64,000 bases of DNA from contig NZ_MJGV01000031.1 in the NCBI RefSeq assembly GCF_001865015.1, positions 1-64,000 of the forward strand, in the 5' to 3' direction. Positions 1 through 6,994 of this stretch are shown piece by piece. The translations under genes and the position numbers were made by a program. The notes beneath the pieces are model-generated. The model ran no database searches, was not told the DNA's origin, and saw nothing but the letters and a program-made list of their open reading frames with translations. How positions within the stretch are numbered: position 1 is the first letter of the stretch; each line of letters starts with the position of its first letter. The stretch is from Curtobacterium sp. MMLR14_010. GTDB lineage: Bacteria; Actinomycetota; Actinomycetes; Actinomycetales; Microbacteriaceae.

Positions 1-50
1 CGGGAGGCCCGGGTCGCGACGTGCGCGCGCGTCGCGACCCGGGCCTCCCG
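1..50. terminator. Perfect GC-rich hairpin, terminator-like
   Basis: Bases 1-20 and 31-50 form a perfect 20-bp inverted repeat around a 10-base loop. It lies 11 bases beyond the stop of the minus-strand amidohydrolase. There is no clear T-run, so termination is inferred from position and stem strength. Confidence 0.6.
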
Positions 51-61
51 GCTGGGACGCG

Positions 62-1261
62 CTACCAGCGCGGCGTGGTGGTGCCGACGCCGTCGGCCCA
101 CGCGAAGACCTGCTCGCCCTCGATCCACACCCGGGTCGCGCGGCTGGTGGCGTCCAGCGGGTCGCCCGACCACAGGACCAGGTCGGCGTCCCAGCCGGCT
201 TCGAGGCGTCCGACGCGGTCCCCGAACCCGAGGAACGTCGCCGGGTTCACGGTGAGGGCCTCGAGCGCCGTCTGGCGCGGCAGACCGTCGCGGACCGCCA
301 TCGTCGCCTGCGTGACGAGCATGTTGATCGGCACGACGGGCGCGTCGGTGGTGATGGCCACGCGGACACCGGCAGCGGCGAGCGCCGCGAGGTTCGGGAT
401 GCCGCGGTCACGGAGCTCGACCTTCGACCGGCTGGTGAAGAGCGGGCCGTAGATCACCGGGATGTCCTTCGCCGCCAGGACGTCGGCGATCTTGTGGCCC
501 TCGGTGCCGTGGTTCACGACGAGTCGGTAGCCGAACTCCTCGGACAGCCGGATCGCGGTGGCGATGTCGTCGTGCCGGTGCGTGTGCTGGTCCCAGACGA
601 GCTCGCCGTCGAGTACGCGGACCAGGGTCTCCTTGGAGAGGTCACGGGCGAACGGTTCGCCCTTCGTCGCGGCGGCGTCACGTGCGGCACGGTAGTTCTG
701 CGCGTCGACGAAGGCGTCGCGGATGACCTTCGCGACGCCGAGCCGCGTGGACGGGGTCTGGCCCTTCTCGCCGTAGACGCGCTTCGGGTTCTCGCCGAGG
801 GCGCTCTTGACGCTCACCGCGTCGGAGATGAGCTGCTCGTCGATGGTCCGGCCGCCCCAGGTCTTGATGGCGACGGTCTGGCCGCCGATCGGGTTGCCGG
901 ACCCGGGCTTCACGACGATGCTCGTGACGCCTCCGGAGAGCGCGTCGCGGAAGCCCTCGTCGTCGATGTCGACGGCGTCGATCGCCCGCACCCCGGCCAT
1001 GTTCGGCCCGGTGAGCTCGTTCGTGTCGTTGCCCGCCGAGCCGTTGGCCTCCTCGTGGATGCCGACGTGGCCGTGCGACTCGACGAAGCCCGGAACGAGC
1101 CAGGCACCCGCGGCGTCGACCACGGGGATGCCGGGCGGCGGCGTGACGTCCGGGCCGATCGCGGTGATGCGGCCGTCCTGCACGACGACGGCTCCCCCGT
1201 CGAACTCCTGGGACGTGACGGGGACGACGTGGGCACCGGTGATCGCGAACGAGTTGGTCAT
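62..1261 (-). CDS. Amidohydrolase family protein (imidazolonepropionase-like)
   Basis: A 399-residue metal-dependent hydrolase of the amidohydrolase superfamily. Residues 1-55 form the small beta domain. The metal motif HGH is at residues 63-65, inside PGFVESHGHVG. Further His residues occur in QHTHRH and VVNHGTEGH, and the late Asp is in ITTDAP. The C-terminal NPATFLG...GxDADLVLW signature is typical of imidazolonepropionase-like and dihydroorotase-like members. The substrate cannot be told from the sequence. A GTG lies three codons upstream, but the ATG at 1261 is preceded by TACCGT seven bases away, which fits a leaderless transcript. It stands alone, divergent from the Fic gene, and ends at a strong hairpin. 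Confidence 0.85.
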   Translation of the reverse strand: MTNSFAITGAHVVPVTSQEFDGGAVVVQDGRITAIGPDVTPPPGIPVVDAAGAWLVPGFVESHGHVGIHEEANGSAGNDTNELTGPNMAGVRAIDAVDIDDEGFRDALSGGVTSIVVKPGSGNPIGGQTVAIKTWGGRTIDEQLISDAVSVKSALGENPKRVYGEKGQTPSTRLGVAKVIRDAFVDAQNYRAARDAAATKGEPFARDLSKETLVRVLDGELVWDQHTHRHDDIATAIRLSEEFGYRLVVNHGTEGHKIADVLAAKDIPVIYGPLFTSRSKVELRDRGIPNLAALAAAGVRVAITTDAPVVPINMLVTQATMAVRDGLPRQTALEALTVNPATFLGFGDRVGRLEAGWDADLVLWSGDPLDATSRATRVWIEGEQVFAWADGVGTTTPRW

Positions 1262-1268
1262 GTCGTCC

Positions 1269-1274
1269 ACGGTA
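1269..1274 (-). promoter_or_regulatory. -10 element TACCGT, amidohydrolase
   Basis: TACCGT lies seven bases before the ATG at 1261 on the minus strand, spacing expected for leaderless transcription. Confidence 0.45.
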
Positions 1275-1343
1275 ACGGCAGCCGGTGACCAGGGAGGCGA
1301 GATACGACATCCCGAGGATGCGCGGTGGTGGCGACGACGTGCC

Positions 1344-1367
1344 TACGGTCGGAGGGACGACAGGAGG
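1344..1367 (+). promoter_or_regulatory. -10 (TACGGT) and Shine-Dalgarno of fic gene
   Basis: TACGGT at 1344-1349 is a plausible -10. AGGAGG at 1362-1367 is four bases before the ATG at 1372 and decides that start over an upstream in-frame ORF extension. Confidence 0.55.
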
Positions 1368-1371
1368 ACAC

Positions 1372-2673
1372 ATGGACGACGACGGTTCCGGTCACGCCCG
1401 GGAGTGGGCGGTCCACGGCACCACGGAGCGGCCGTGGCGCAGCGCGCGTCGGGGTCCTCGTGCCGACCGGCTCTGCTCCTCGGTCACGGCGTCGGTGCCC
1501 CCGCGCATCGCCGACCGTCGGTACGACCCCGTGCCAGCGGACGTCGCGCTGCTCGACCGGGCAGCGGCGGCGCTCCGGAGCCTCGACCAGCACCACGGCG
1601 ACCGGCTCGGCGCACTGGGCGGACTGCTGGCACGGACCGAGGCCGTCGCGTCCTCCCGGATCGAGGACGAGCACGCCGGCCTCGACGACTACGCCCGCGC
1701 CGTGGTCGGTGTGCGGGCCAACGGCAGCGCGACGCTCATGGTCGCCGCCACGACCGCGCTCCGGCGGCTGACTGCCGATGCCAGCCCCGGCGCCGGGGTC
1801 GGGGTCGGGGTCGGGGCTGGGGCCGGGGTCGGGGCTGGGGCCGGGGCCGGACGCATCACCGAGCGCTCGATCCTCGCCGCGCACCGCGACCTGCTGCGCG
1901 ACGACCCCCTCGACGGCCGTGACGCCGGCCGCTACCGCACCGTGCAGAACTGGATCGGCGGGGGCAGCAGCCCACGGCTCGCGGCGTACGTCCCGCCACC
2001 GCCCGAGCTCGTGCCCGACGCCATGGCCGACCTCGTCGCGTTCCTCGAGCGCGACGACCTGCACCCCATCGCGCAGGCGGCGATCGCCCACGCCCAGTTC
2101 GAGTCCGTCCACCCGTTCACCGACGGCAACGGTCGTGTGGGGCGGGCGCTGATCGGCGCGGTCCTCCGCCGGCGCGGGCTCACCACGACGATCACGGTGC
2201 CGGTCGCCAGCGCGCTCGTCGCCGACCGGTCGCGGTACTTCGACCACCTGGTCCGGTACCGCTCCGGGTCCGTGCACGGCTTCGTCGCCGACCTCGCGGC
2301 GGCGATCGGGACGGTCTGCGACGAGGCGGCGCTGGTGGCCCTGCTGCTCGACGAGCACGCCGAGGACACCCGCCGTCGGCTCCCCTGGCCGCTCCCCGAG
2401 CTCGCGCGCGACGCCGTCCTCACCGAGGACGACGCCGAGGACCTCGTCGTCGCGCTCCGTCGGCGTTCGCCGGGGTCCGCGCCGCGATCGGTCGACGCGC
2501 TGGTCCGGACGCTCGAGCGCACCGGCACCGTCCGTCCGGTGACGCAGCGCCGCCGTGGCCGCGCGTGGCTGGTCACCGGGGTCGCCACCGAACTCGACGC
2601 CTTCGCCGAGCGCGTCGCCGTCGGGGTGCGCGACGGCGCGGTCCGCGACCTCGTGCACGAGGTCGCGGCCTAG
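1372..2673 (+). CDS. Fic family protein (probable AMP transferase)
   Basis: A 433-residue Fic-domain protein, expected to transfer AMP or a related nucleotide group to a target protein. The catalytic motif HPFTDGNGRVGR is intact at residues 247-258. An N-terminal stretch SSRIED at 94-99 sits where class II Fic proteins carry the inhibitory (S/T)xxxE(G/N) helix; here D replaces G/N. The C-terminal third looks like a winged-helix domain. Residues about 139-160 are a Gly/Val/Ala repeat encoded by (CGGGGT/C)n DNA, an unusual insertion upstream of the Fic core. The start at 1372 is fixed by AGGAGG. The stop TAG doubles as the first bases of the -10 of the following peptidase gene. No adjacent antitoxin is seen, so inhibition is probably intramolecular. 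Confidence 0.88.
   Translation: MDDDGSGHAREWAVHGTTERPWRSARRGPRADRLCSSVTASVPPRIADRRYDPVPADVALLDRAAAALRSLDQHHGDRLGALGGLLARTEAVASSRIEDEHAGLDDYARAVVGVRANGSATLMVAATTALRRLTADASPGAGVGVGVGAGAGVGAGAGAGRITERSILAAHRDLLRDDPLDGRDAGRYRTVQNWIGGGSSPRLAAYVPPPPELVPDAMADLVAFLERDDLHPIAQAAIAHAQFESVHPFTDGNGRVGRALIGAVLRRRGLTTTITVPVASALVADRSRYFDHLVRYRSGSVHGFVADLAAAIGTVCDEAALVALLLDEHAEDTRRRLPWPLPELARDAVLTEDDAEDLVVALRRRSPGSAPRSVDALVRTLERTGTVRPVTQRRRGRAWLVTGVATELDAFAERVAVGVRDGAVRDLVHEVAA
1793..1851 (+). repeat. G-rich hexanucleotide repeat inside fic
   Basis: About ten imperfect copies of a (T/C)CGGGG-type hexamer run through this stretch and encode alternating Gly with Val or Ala. Runs of four G at regular spacing could fold as a G-quadruplex on the coding strand and could vary in copy number. 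Confidence 0.8.
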
Positions 2674-2676
2674 GGT
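2671..2676 (+). promoter_or_regulatory. -10 element TAGGGT, ptrB
   Basis: TAGGGT is followed by ggagcg and then the GTG start at 2683. The same 12 bases precede the M3 peptidase gene at 59568-59579. Confidence 0.5.
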
Positions 2677-2682
2677 GGAGCG

Positions 2683-4854
2683 GTGAGCATCGAGCACGAA
2701 GCGACCACCCCGCCCACCGCCGACAAGCGGCCCGTCACCCGGACCCACCACGGCATCGACTTCGTCGACGACTACGAGTGGCTCCGGGACAAGGAGTCGC
2801 CGGACACCATCGCGTACCTCGAAGCCGAGAACGCCCACACCGCCGCGTCGACCGACCACCTCGCCGCCCTGCGCGAGCGGGTGTTCGGCGAGGTCAAGGG
2901 CCGCGTGCAGGAGACCGACCTCTCGGTCCCGGTGCGGATGGGGCAGTGGTGGTACTTCACGCGCACCGCCGAGGGCAGCCAGTACGGCGTCCAGTGCCGT
3001 GCCCCGATCAGCGATCCGGACGACTGGACCCCGCCCTCGCTCGAGGCGAGCGCGGCCACGCTCCCCGGCGAGCAGGTCGTCCTCGACGGCAACACCCTGG
3101 CCGACGGGCACGAGTTCTTCTCGCTCGGCTCCTACGACATCTCCGACGACGGCACCCGGCTGCTGTACGGCGTCGACGTCGCCGGTGACGAGCGCTACAC
3201 GCTGCACGTCCGCGACCTGACCACCGGCGAGGACCTGCCCGACGTCGTCGAGAACACCGGCTCCGGCGCGACGTTCGACCCCTCCGGCCGCTGGGTGTTC
3301 TACCCGACCGTCGACGACTCCTGGCGTCCCGACCGCATCTGGCGTCACGCGGTCGGAACCGCGTCGACCGACGACGTCGTCGTGTTCGAGGAGCCCGACG
3401 ACCGCTACTGGGTCGGCATCGGCGTGACCCGGTCGTCGCAGTACATCGTCATCGAGCTCGGCTCGAAGATCACGTCCGAGGCGTGGGTCCTCGACGCCGC
3501 CGACCCGACGGGCGAGTTCCAGGTCGTCTGGCCGCGGCGCGAGGGCGTCGAGTACGAGATCGAGCACGCCATCGTCGGTGGCAGCGACCGCCTGCTCGTG
3601 CTGCACAACGACGGCGCCGAGAACTTCGAGCTCGTCGACGTCCCCGCTGACGACCCGACCTCCGAGACCGACCGCCGCGTGGTCGTCGCGCACCACACCG
3701 AGCGCCGCATCGAGTCCGCCGACGCCTTCGCCGGCCACCTCGCGGTCGAGTACCGCGCCGAGGCCCTCCCGCGCGTCGCGATCATCCCGATCGAGGGCGA
3801 CGGCTACGGCGAGCCGCGTGAGGTCCCCTTCGACGAGGCCCTGTTCTCCGCCGGCCTCGGCGGCAACCCCGAGTGGGACCAGCCGACGCTCCGCATCGGG
3901 TTCACCTCGTTCGTCACCCCGTCCGAGGTGAGCGACCTCGACCTGGCGACCGGCGAGGTCACCGTGCTGAAGCGCCAGCCCGTCCTCGGCGGCTACGACC
4001 CCGACGACTACGTGCAGGAGCGCGACTGGGCCACGGCCGAGGACGGCACCCGCGTGCCGGTCTCGCTCGTGTGGCGCCGCGACGCCGTCGACACCGAGGC
4101 CCCGGCGCCGCTGCACCTGTACGGCTACGGCTCGTACGAGTACTCGATCGACCCCGGCTTCAGCGTGATGCGCCTGTCGCTGCTCGACCGCGGGGTCGTC
4201 TTCGCCGTCGCCCACGTGCGCGGCGGCGGCGAGCTCGGCCGGCACTGGTACGAGAACGGCAAGACCCTGACGAAGAAGAACACGTTCACGGACTTCGTCG
4301 CGGTCGCCGACCACCTCATCGCGACCGGCCGCACCACCCCCGACCGGCTCGTCGCCGAGGGCGGCAGCGCCGGCGGACTCCTGATGGGCGCCGTCGCCAA
4401 CATCGCCCCGGACCGCTTCGCCGGCATCGTGGCCGCGGTGCCGTTCGTCGACGCGCTGACGAGCATCCTCGACCCGGACCTGCCGCTGACGGTCATCGAG
4501 TGGGACGAGTGGGGCGACCCGCTCCACGACCCCGAGGTCTACCGCTACATGAGCGAGTACAGCCCGTACGAGAACGTCCGCTCCGACGTCGAGTACCCGG
4601 CGATCCTCGCGGTGACCTCGATCAACGACACCCGCGTGCTCTACGTCGAGCCTGCGAAGTGGACGGCGAAGCTCCGCGAGGTCGGTGCCCCGGTGCTCCT
4701 GAAGACCGAGATGGCCGCCGGGCACGGGGGCGTCAGCGGCCGCTACGCCTCGTGGCAGGAGCGGGCCTTCGAGCTCGCGTGGATCCTCGACACGCTCGGG
4801 CTGGCGGACGTCTCCCCCGCGGCGGCCTCGGCAGCGCCGATCGCCGCGGGCTAG
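2683..4854 (+). CDS. ptrB: Oligopeptidase B-like S9 serine peptidase
   Basis: A 723-residue cytoplasmic prolyl-oligopeptidase-family enzyme, close to the usual length for oligopeptidase B, which cleaves short peptides after basic residues. An N-terminal beta-propeller region (about 70-430) precedes the alpha/beta hydrolase domain. The triad is visible: S562 in GGSAGGLL, D649 in INDTRVLY and H681 in AAGHGGVSGRY. The context EPAKWTAKLR after the Asp is characteristic of PtrB. The GTG start lies six bases after a TAGGGT -10, so the message may be leaderless. The gene follows fic by nine bases and ends at a palindromic element at 4866-4928. Confidence 0.93.
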   Translation: MSIEHEATTPPTADKRPVTRTHHGIDFVDDYEWLRDKESPDTIAYLEAENAHTAASTDHLAALRERVFGEVKGRVQETDLSVPVRMGQWWYFTRTAEGSQYGVQCRAPISDPDDWTPPSLEASAATLPGEQVVLDGNTLADGHEFFSLGSYDISDDGTRLLYGVDVAGDERYTLHVRDLTTGEDLPDVVENTGSGATFDPSGRWVFYPTVDDSWRPDRIWRHAVGTASTDDVVVFEEPDDRYWVGIGVTRSSQYIVIELGSKITSEAWVLDAADPTGEFQVVWPRREGVEYEIEHAIVGGSDRLLVLHNDGAENFELVDVPADDPTSETDRRVVVAHHTERRIESADAFAGHLAVEYRAEALPRVAIIPIEGDGYGEPREVPFDEALFSAGLGGNPEWDQPTLRIGFTSFVTPSEVSDLDLATGEVTVLKRQPVLGGYDPDDYVQERDWATAEDGTRVPVSLVWRRDAVDTEAPAPLHLYGYGSYEYSIDPGFSVMRLSLLDRGVVFAVAHVRGGGELGRHWYENGKTLTKKNTFTDFVAVADHLIATGRTTPDRLVAEGGSAGGLLMGAVANIAPDRFAGIVAAVPFVDALTSILDPDLPLTVIEWDEWGDPLHDPEVYRYMSEYSPYENVRSDVEYPAILAVTSINDTRVLYVEPAKWTAKLREVGAPVLLKTEMAAGHGGVSGRYASWQERAFELAWILDTLGLADVSPAAASAAPIAAG

Positions 4855-4865
4855 TCCCCGCACAG

Positions 4866-4928
4866 CATCGAGGGAGCAGATGACGTCGAGTCGCCAGCAG
4901 GCACCCGACGTCGTCTGCTCCCTCGATG
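4866..4928. repeat. Palindromic element, family A copy 1
   Basis: Arms at 4866-4888 and 4906-4928 pair over 23 bp with one mismatch. They sit between the convergent ptrB and CYTH-CHAD genes and probably act as a bidirectional terminator. The arm sequence (CATCGAGGGAGCAGA...GACGTCG) recurs at 37608-37670, so this is a dispersed repeat. Confidence 0.8.
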
Positions 4929-4985
4929 GACGACCCGCGCACGAGCGGGCGCACGCACGAGCGCACACGCCCGCCCGCCCGTGCC

Positions 4986-6515
4986 TCACACGCGGTTGAG
5001 CGCGTGCACCGCCTCGTCGTAGGACTCCTCCGCCAGACGCACCCGGTCACCGGCCAGCACGCCGTACCCGAACGTCGACTCACCACCGCGCTCCGCGATG
5101 GCCGCGTTCGCCCGGAGCGCGTCGAGCGCGTACAGCGACCGCACCCGCTCCGTCAGCACGTCCGCCGCGGCGCCGATGCGCTTCCACAGCGCGTGCGGGA
5201 AGGCGTCGTCCCTGAGCAGGTCCATCGCCATCCGGGCACGCATGGTCGCCTGCCACGCCAGCTCGGTGGTGGCACGGTCGGCCGCCTCGCGGGCAGCGGC
5301 GGTGTCCGAGACGTCGTCGGCGACGGCATCGCGGACGAGTTGGCGCACGTGGGGCTTCACGATGGCGGAGACGTCCTGCGCGATGTGCTTCGGGGAGCGC
5401 AGCGCCCACGCGGTCGGCGCGGGACGCTCCACGGCGTCGTCGAGGGCGTCGAGGAGCTCCAGGAACGCCTCGGTGTGCAGGAACGCCACGACGTCGCGGG
5501 AGGCCTGGTCGCGGCGCTCCCGGGTCGACGCCAGGATGCGCTCGCGGGTCATCGCGTCGACGAGCTCGTCCTGCGCGGGTGACGACGCACGCGGCAGCCG
5601 CTCGATGAGGTACTCGGCCAGCGCGGCCTTGGCGGTGACGGCCGCCAGGGCGTCCGCCGCCTCGGCGGCGCGGTCCAGGTCCTCGGTCGCGGCGAACGCC
5701 GGACGGTACGTCTGCAGGACGGCGGCGACCCCGAGCGCGGTCTCGGCCGTCTCGCGGAGGCCGGCGGTGTCGCCGGAGCGGAGCCGGGCCTCCTGGCTGA
5801 GGAGCGCGGAGCGCAGCTTCTTGAGTCGCTTCGCGATCGCGCGGGCGACGGTTCCCTTGTCCGGCTTCTCAGCGGACTGGAGGCGCGGTGCCGGTGCTCC
5901 TGCCAGCCCGCGTGCCAGCTTGGACGCGACGGCGGCGGGGCCGGCCCCGACCGCGGCGAAGCGGCCGTCGAGTGACCGGAGGAACTCGTGGGCGACCTGC
6001 TGGTCGACGCCCTCGACGGTCTCGACCTCCGCTTCCCGCCAGGTGCGGGGGTCGGCGGGGGCGTCGGCGTCGAGGCGCTCGGCGCTCACGCGGTCGTCGG
6101 CGAGCTCGGCGATCTGGTCGCCGTCCTCGTCGAGGAGCCGGGTGACCGTGCGGGTGGTCGTGATGCGGACGACCGGCCGGAGCCCGCGGCCGCGACGCTC
6201 GGTGAACAGTGCGGCGAGGACCTCGACCGGCACGGTGTCGGCGTCGTCCGTGAGCGGGAAGTGCTCCTCGTGCCGGACGGTGTCGGACTCGGCGCGCTTG
6301 ATGTGCCAGCCGGCGTCCTTCCCACCCGTGCGCCGGCGGACGGTCACGTGTGCGGCGACGAGGTCGTACCGCTCAGTGTCCCAGTAGGTGGCGTCGAGCT
6401 CGAAGGGCTCCTGGTGGTCGACCTGCATGATGCCGCCGACCCCGATCAGGTCGGGGATGCTGGCGTCGTCGGGCAGGTCGTAGGTGCGCTCGATCTCGAG
6501 GTGCGTGTCCGTCAC
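4986..6515 (-). CDS. CYTH and CHAD domain-containing protein
   Basis: A 509-residue protein with an N-terminal CYTH domain (about residues 1-200) and a C-terminal CHAD helical domain (about 220-500). CYTH begins with LEIERTY, a form of the ExExK motif that binds triphosphate and metal in the tunnel fold. CHAD domains bind polyphosphate in several bacteria, so a role in polyphosphate or triphosphate metabolism is the best guess; no specific reaction can be assigned. The start is GTG at 6515, preceded by CAGGGGCAT, a Shine-Dalgarno-like run. An ATG two bases upstream is out of frame. It is convergent with ptrB and divergent from the mycoredoxin gene. Confidence 0.88.
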   Translation of the reverse strand: MTDTHLEIERTYDLPDDASIPDLIGVGGIMQVDHQEPFELDATYWDTERYDLVAAHVTVRRRTGGKDAGWHIKRAESDTVRHEEHFPLTDDADTVPVEVLAALFTERRGRGLRPVVRITTTRTVTRLLDEDGDQIAELADDRVSAERLDADAPADPRTWREAEVETVEGVDQQVAHEFLRSLDGRFAAVGAGPAAVASKLARGLAGAPAPRLQSAEKPDKGTVARAIAKRLKKLRSALLSQEARLRSGDTAGLRETAETALGVAAVLQTYRPAFAATEDLDRAAEAADALAAVTAKAALAEYLIERLPRASSPAQDELVDAMTRERILASTRERRDQASRDVVAFLHTEAFLELLDALDDAVERPAPTAWALRSPKHIAQDVSAIVKPHVRQLVRDAVADDVSDTAAAREAADRATTELAWQATMRARMAMDLLRDDAFPHALWKRIGAAADVLTERVRSLYALDALRANAAIAERGGESTFGYGVLAGDRVRLAEESYDEAVHALNRV

Positions 6516-6562
6516 ATGCCCCTGTCTACCAGGGTGCGCGGGGCGCTCACGACACCGAGGGT

Positions 6563-6568
6563 TAGCCT
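6563..6568 (+). promoter_or_regulatory. -10 element TAGCCT, mycoredoxin gene
   Basis: TAGCCT lies six bases before the ATG at 6575 and favours that ATG over the GTG at 6569. Confidence 0.5.
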
Positions 6569-6574
6569 GTGGAC

Positions 6575-6847
6575 ATGAGCGAGACGATCACCCGCGACGC
6601 GTTCGTGCCCCAGGCCGGCGGCGTCACCATGTTCACCACCACCTGGTGCGGCTACTGCGCACGACTGAAGAACCAGATGTCCAAGGCCGGCGTGCCCTTC
6701 ACCGAGGTCGACATCGAGCAGACGCCGGGCACGGCCGAGCTCGTCGCCGAGGTCAACGGCGGCAACCAGACCGTGCCGACGCTGGTGTTCCCCGACGGCA
6801 GCACCGCGACGAACCCGTCGCTGGCCGAGGTCCAGTCGCGCATCTGA
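6575..6847 (+). CDS. mrx1: Mycoredoxin (glutaredoxin-like)
   Basis: A 90-residue glutaredoxin-fold thiol reductase. The active site TTWCGYC has its cysteines at residues 25 and 28. The later TVPTLVFPDGS (cis-Pro) and GGNQ elements match mycobacterial Mrx1, which reduces mycothiol mixed disulfides using mycothiol. Length is normal. The ATG at 6575 is chosen because a -10 hexamer TAGCCT lies exactly six bases upstream, leaving no room for a Shine-Dalgarno. The gene stands alone and ends at the bidirectional terminator at 6901-6945. Mycothiol use is known for Actinobacteria and is inferred here. Confidence 0.92.
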   Translation: MSETITRDAFVPQAGGVTMFTTTWCGYCARLKNQMSKAGVPFTEVDIEQTPGTAELVAEVNGGNQTVPTLVFPDGSTATNPSLAEVQSRI

Positions 6848-6900
6848 CGCGCAGCCCGGGCGACGTCGGCATCGGCGGCGCCGACTGCCCCCGCACGACC

Positions 6901-6945
6901 GAAACCCGCTCGAACCGCGGAAGTCCGTGGTTCGAGCGGGTTTTC
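6901..6945. terminator. Bidirectional Rho-independent terminator
   Basis: Arms at 6901-6920 and 6925-6945 form a stem of about 20 bp with a short AGT-containing loop, followed by TTTT within the right arm. It lies between the convergent mycoredoxin and helicase genes. Confidence 0.85.
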
Positions 6946-6950
6946 GTCGT

Positions 6951-6989
6951 TCGGCGCCGAGCAGCTCCGAACGGCGCCGAGCAGCTCCG
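6951..6989. repeat. Short tandem duplication GGCGCCGAGCAGCTCC
   Basis: The 16-mer occurs twice about 20 bases apart, just after the terminator and before the helicase stop codon. No function is evident. Confidence 0.6.
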
Positions 6990-6994
6990 CCGGC

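Noticed and set aside
1372-2673. Fic/antitoxin toxin-antitoxin pair
   Set aside because: No small antitoxin gene lies upstream; the divergent neighbour is an amidohydrolase and the inhibitory motif is within the Fic protein.
1258-4989. A 1243-codon open frame on the minus strand opposite fic and ptrB
   Set aside because: Composition is that of an antisense shadow in high-GC DNA. The plus strand holds two intact enzymes with complete catalytic motifs.
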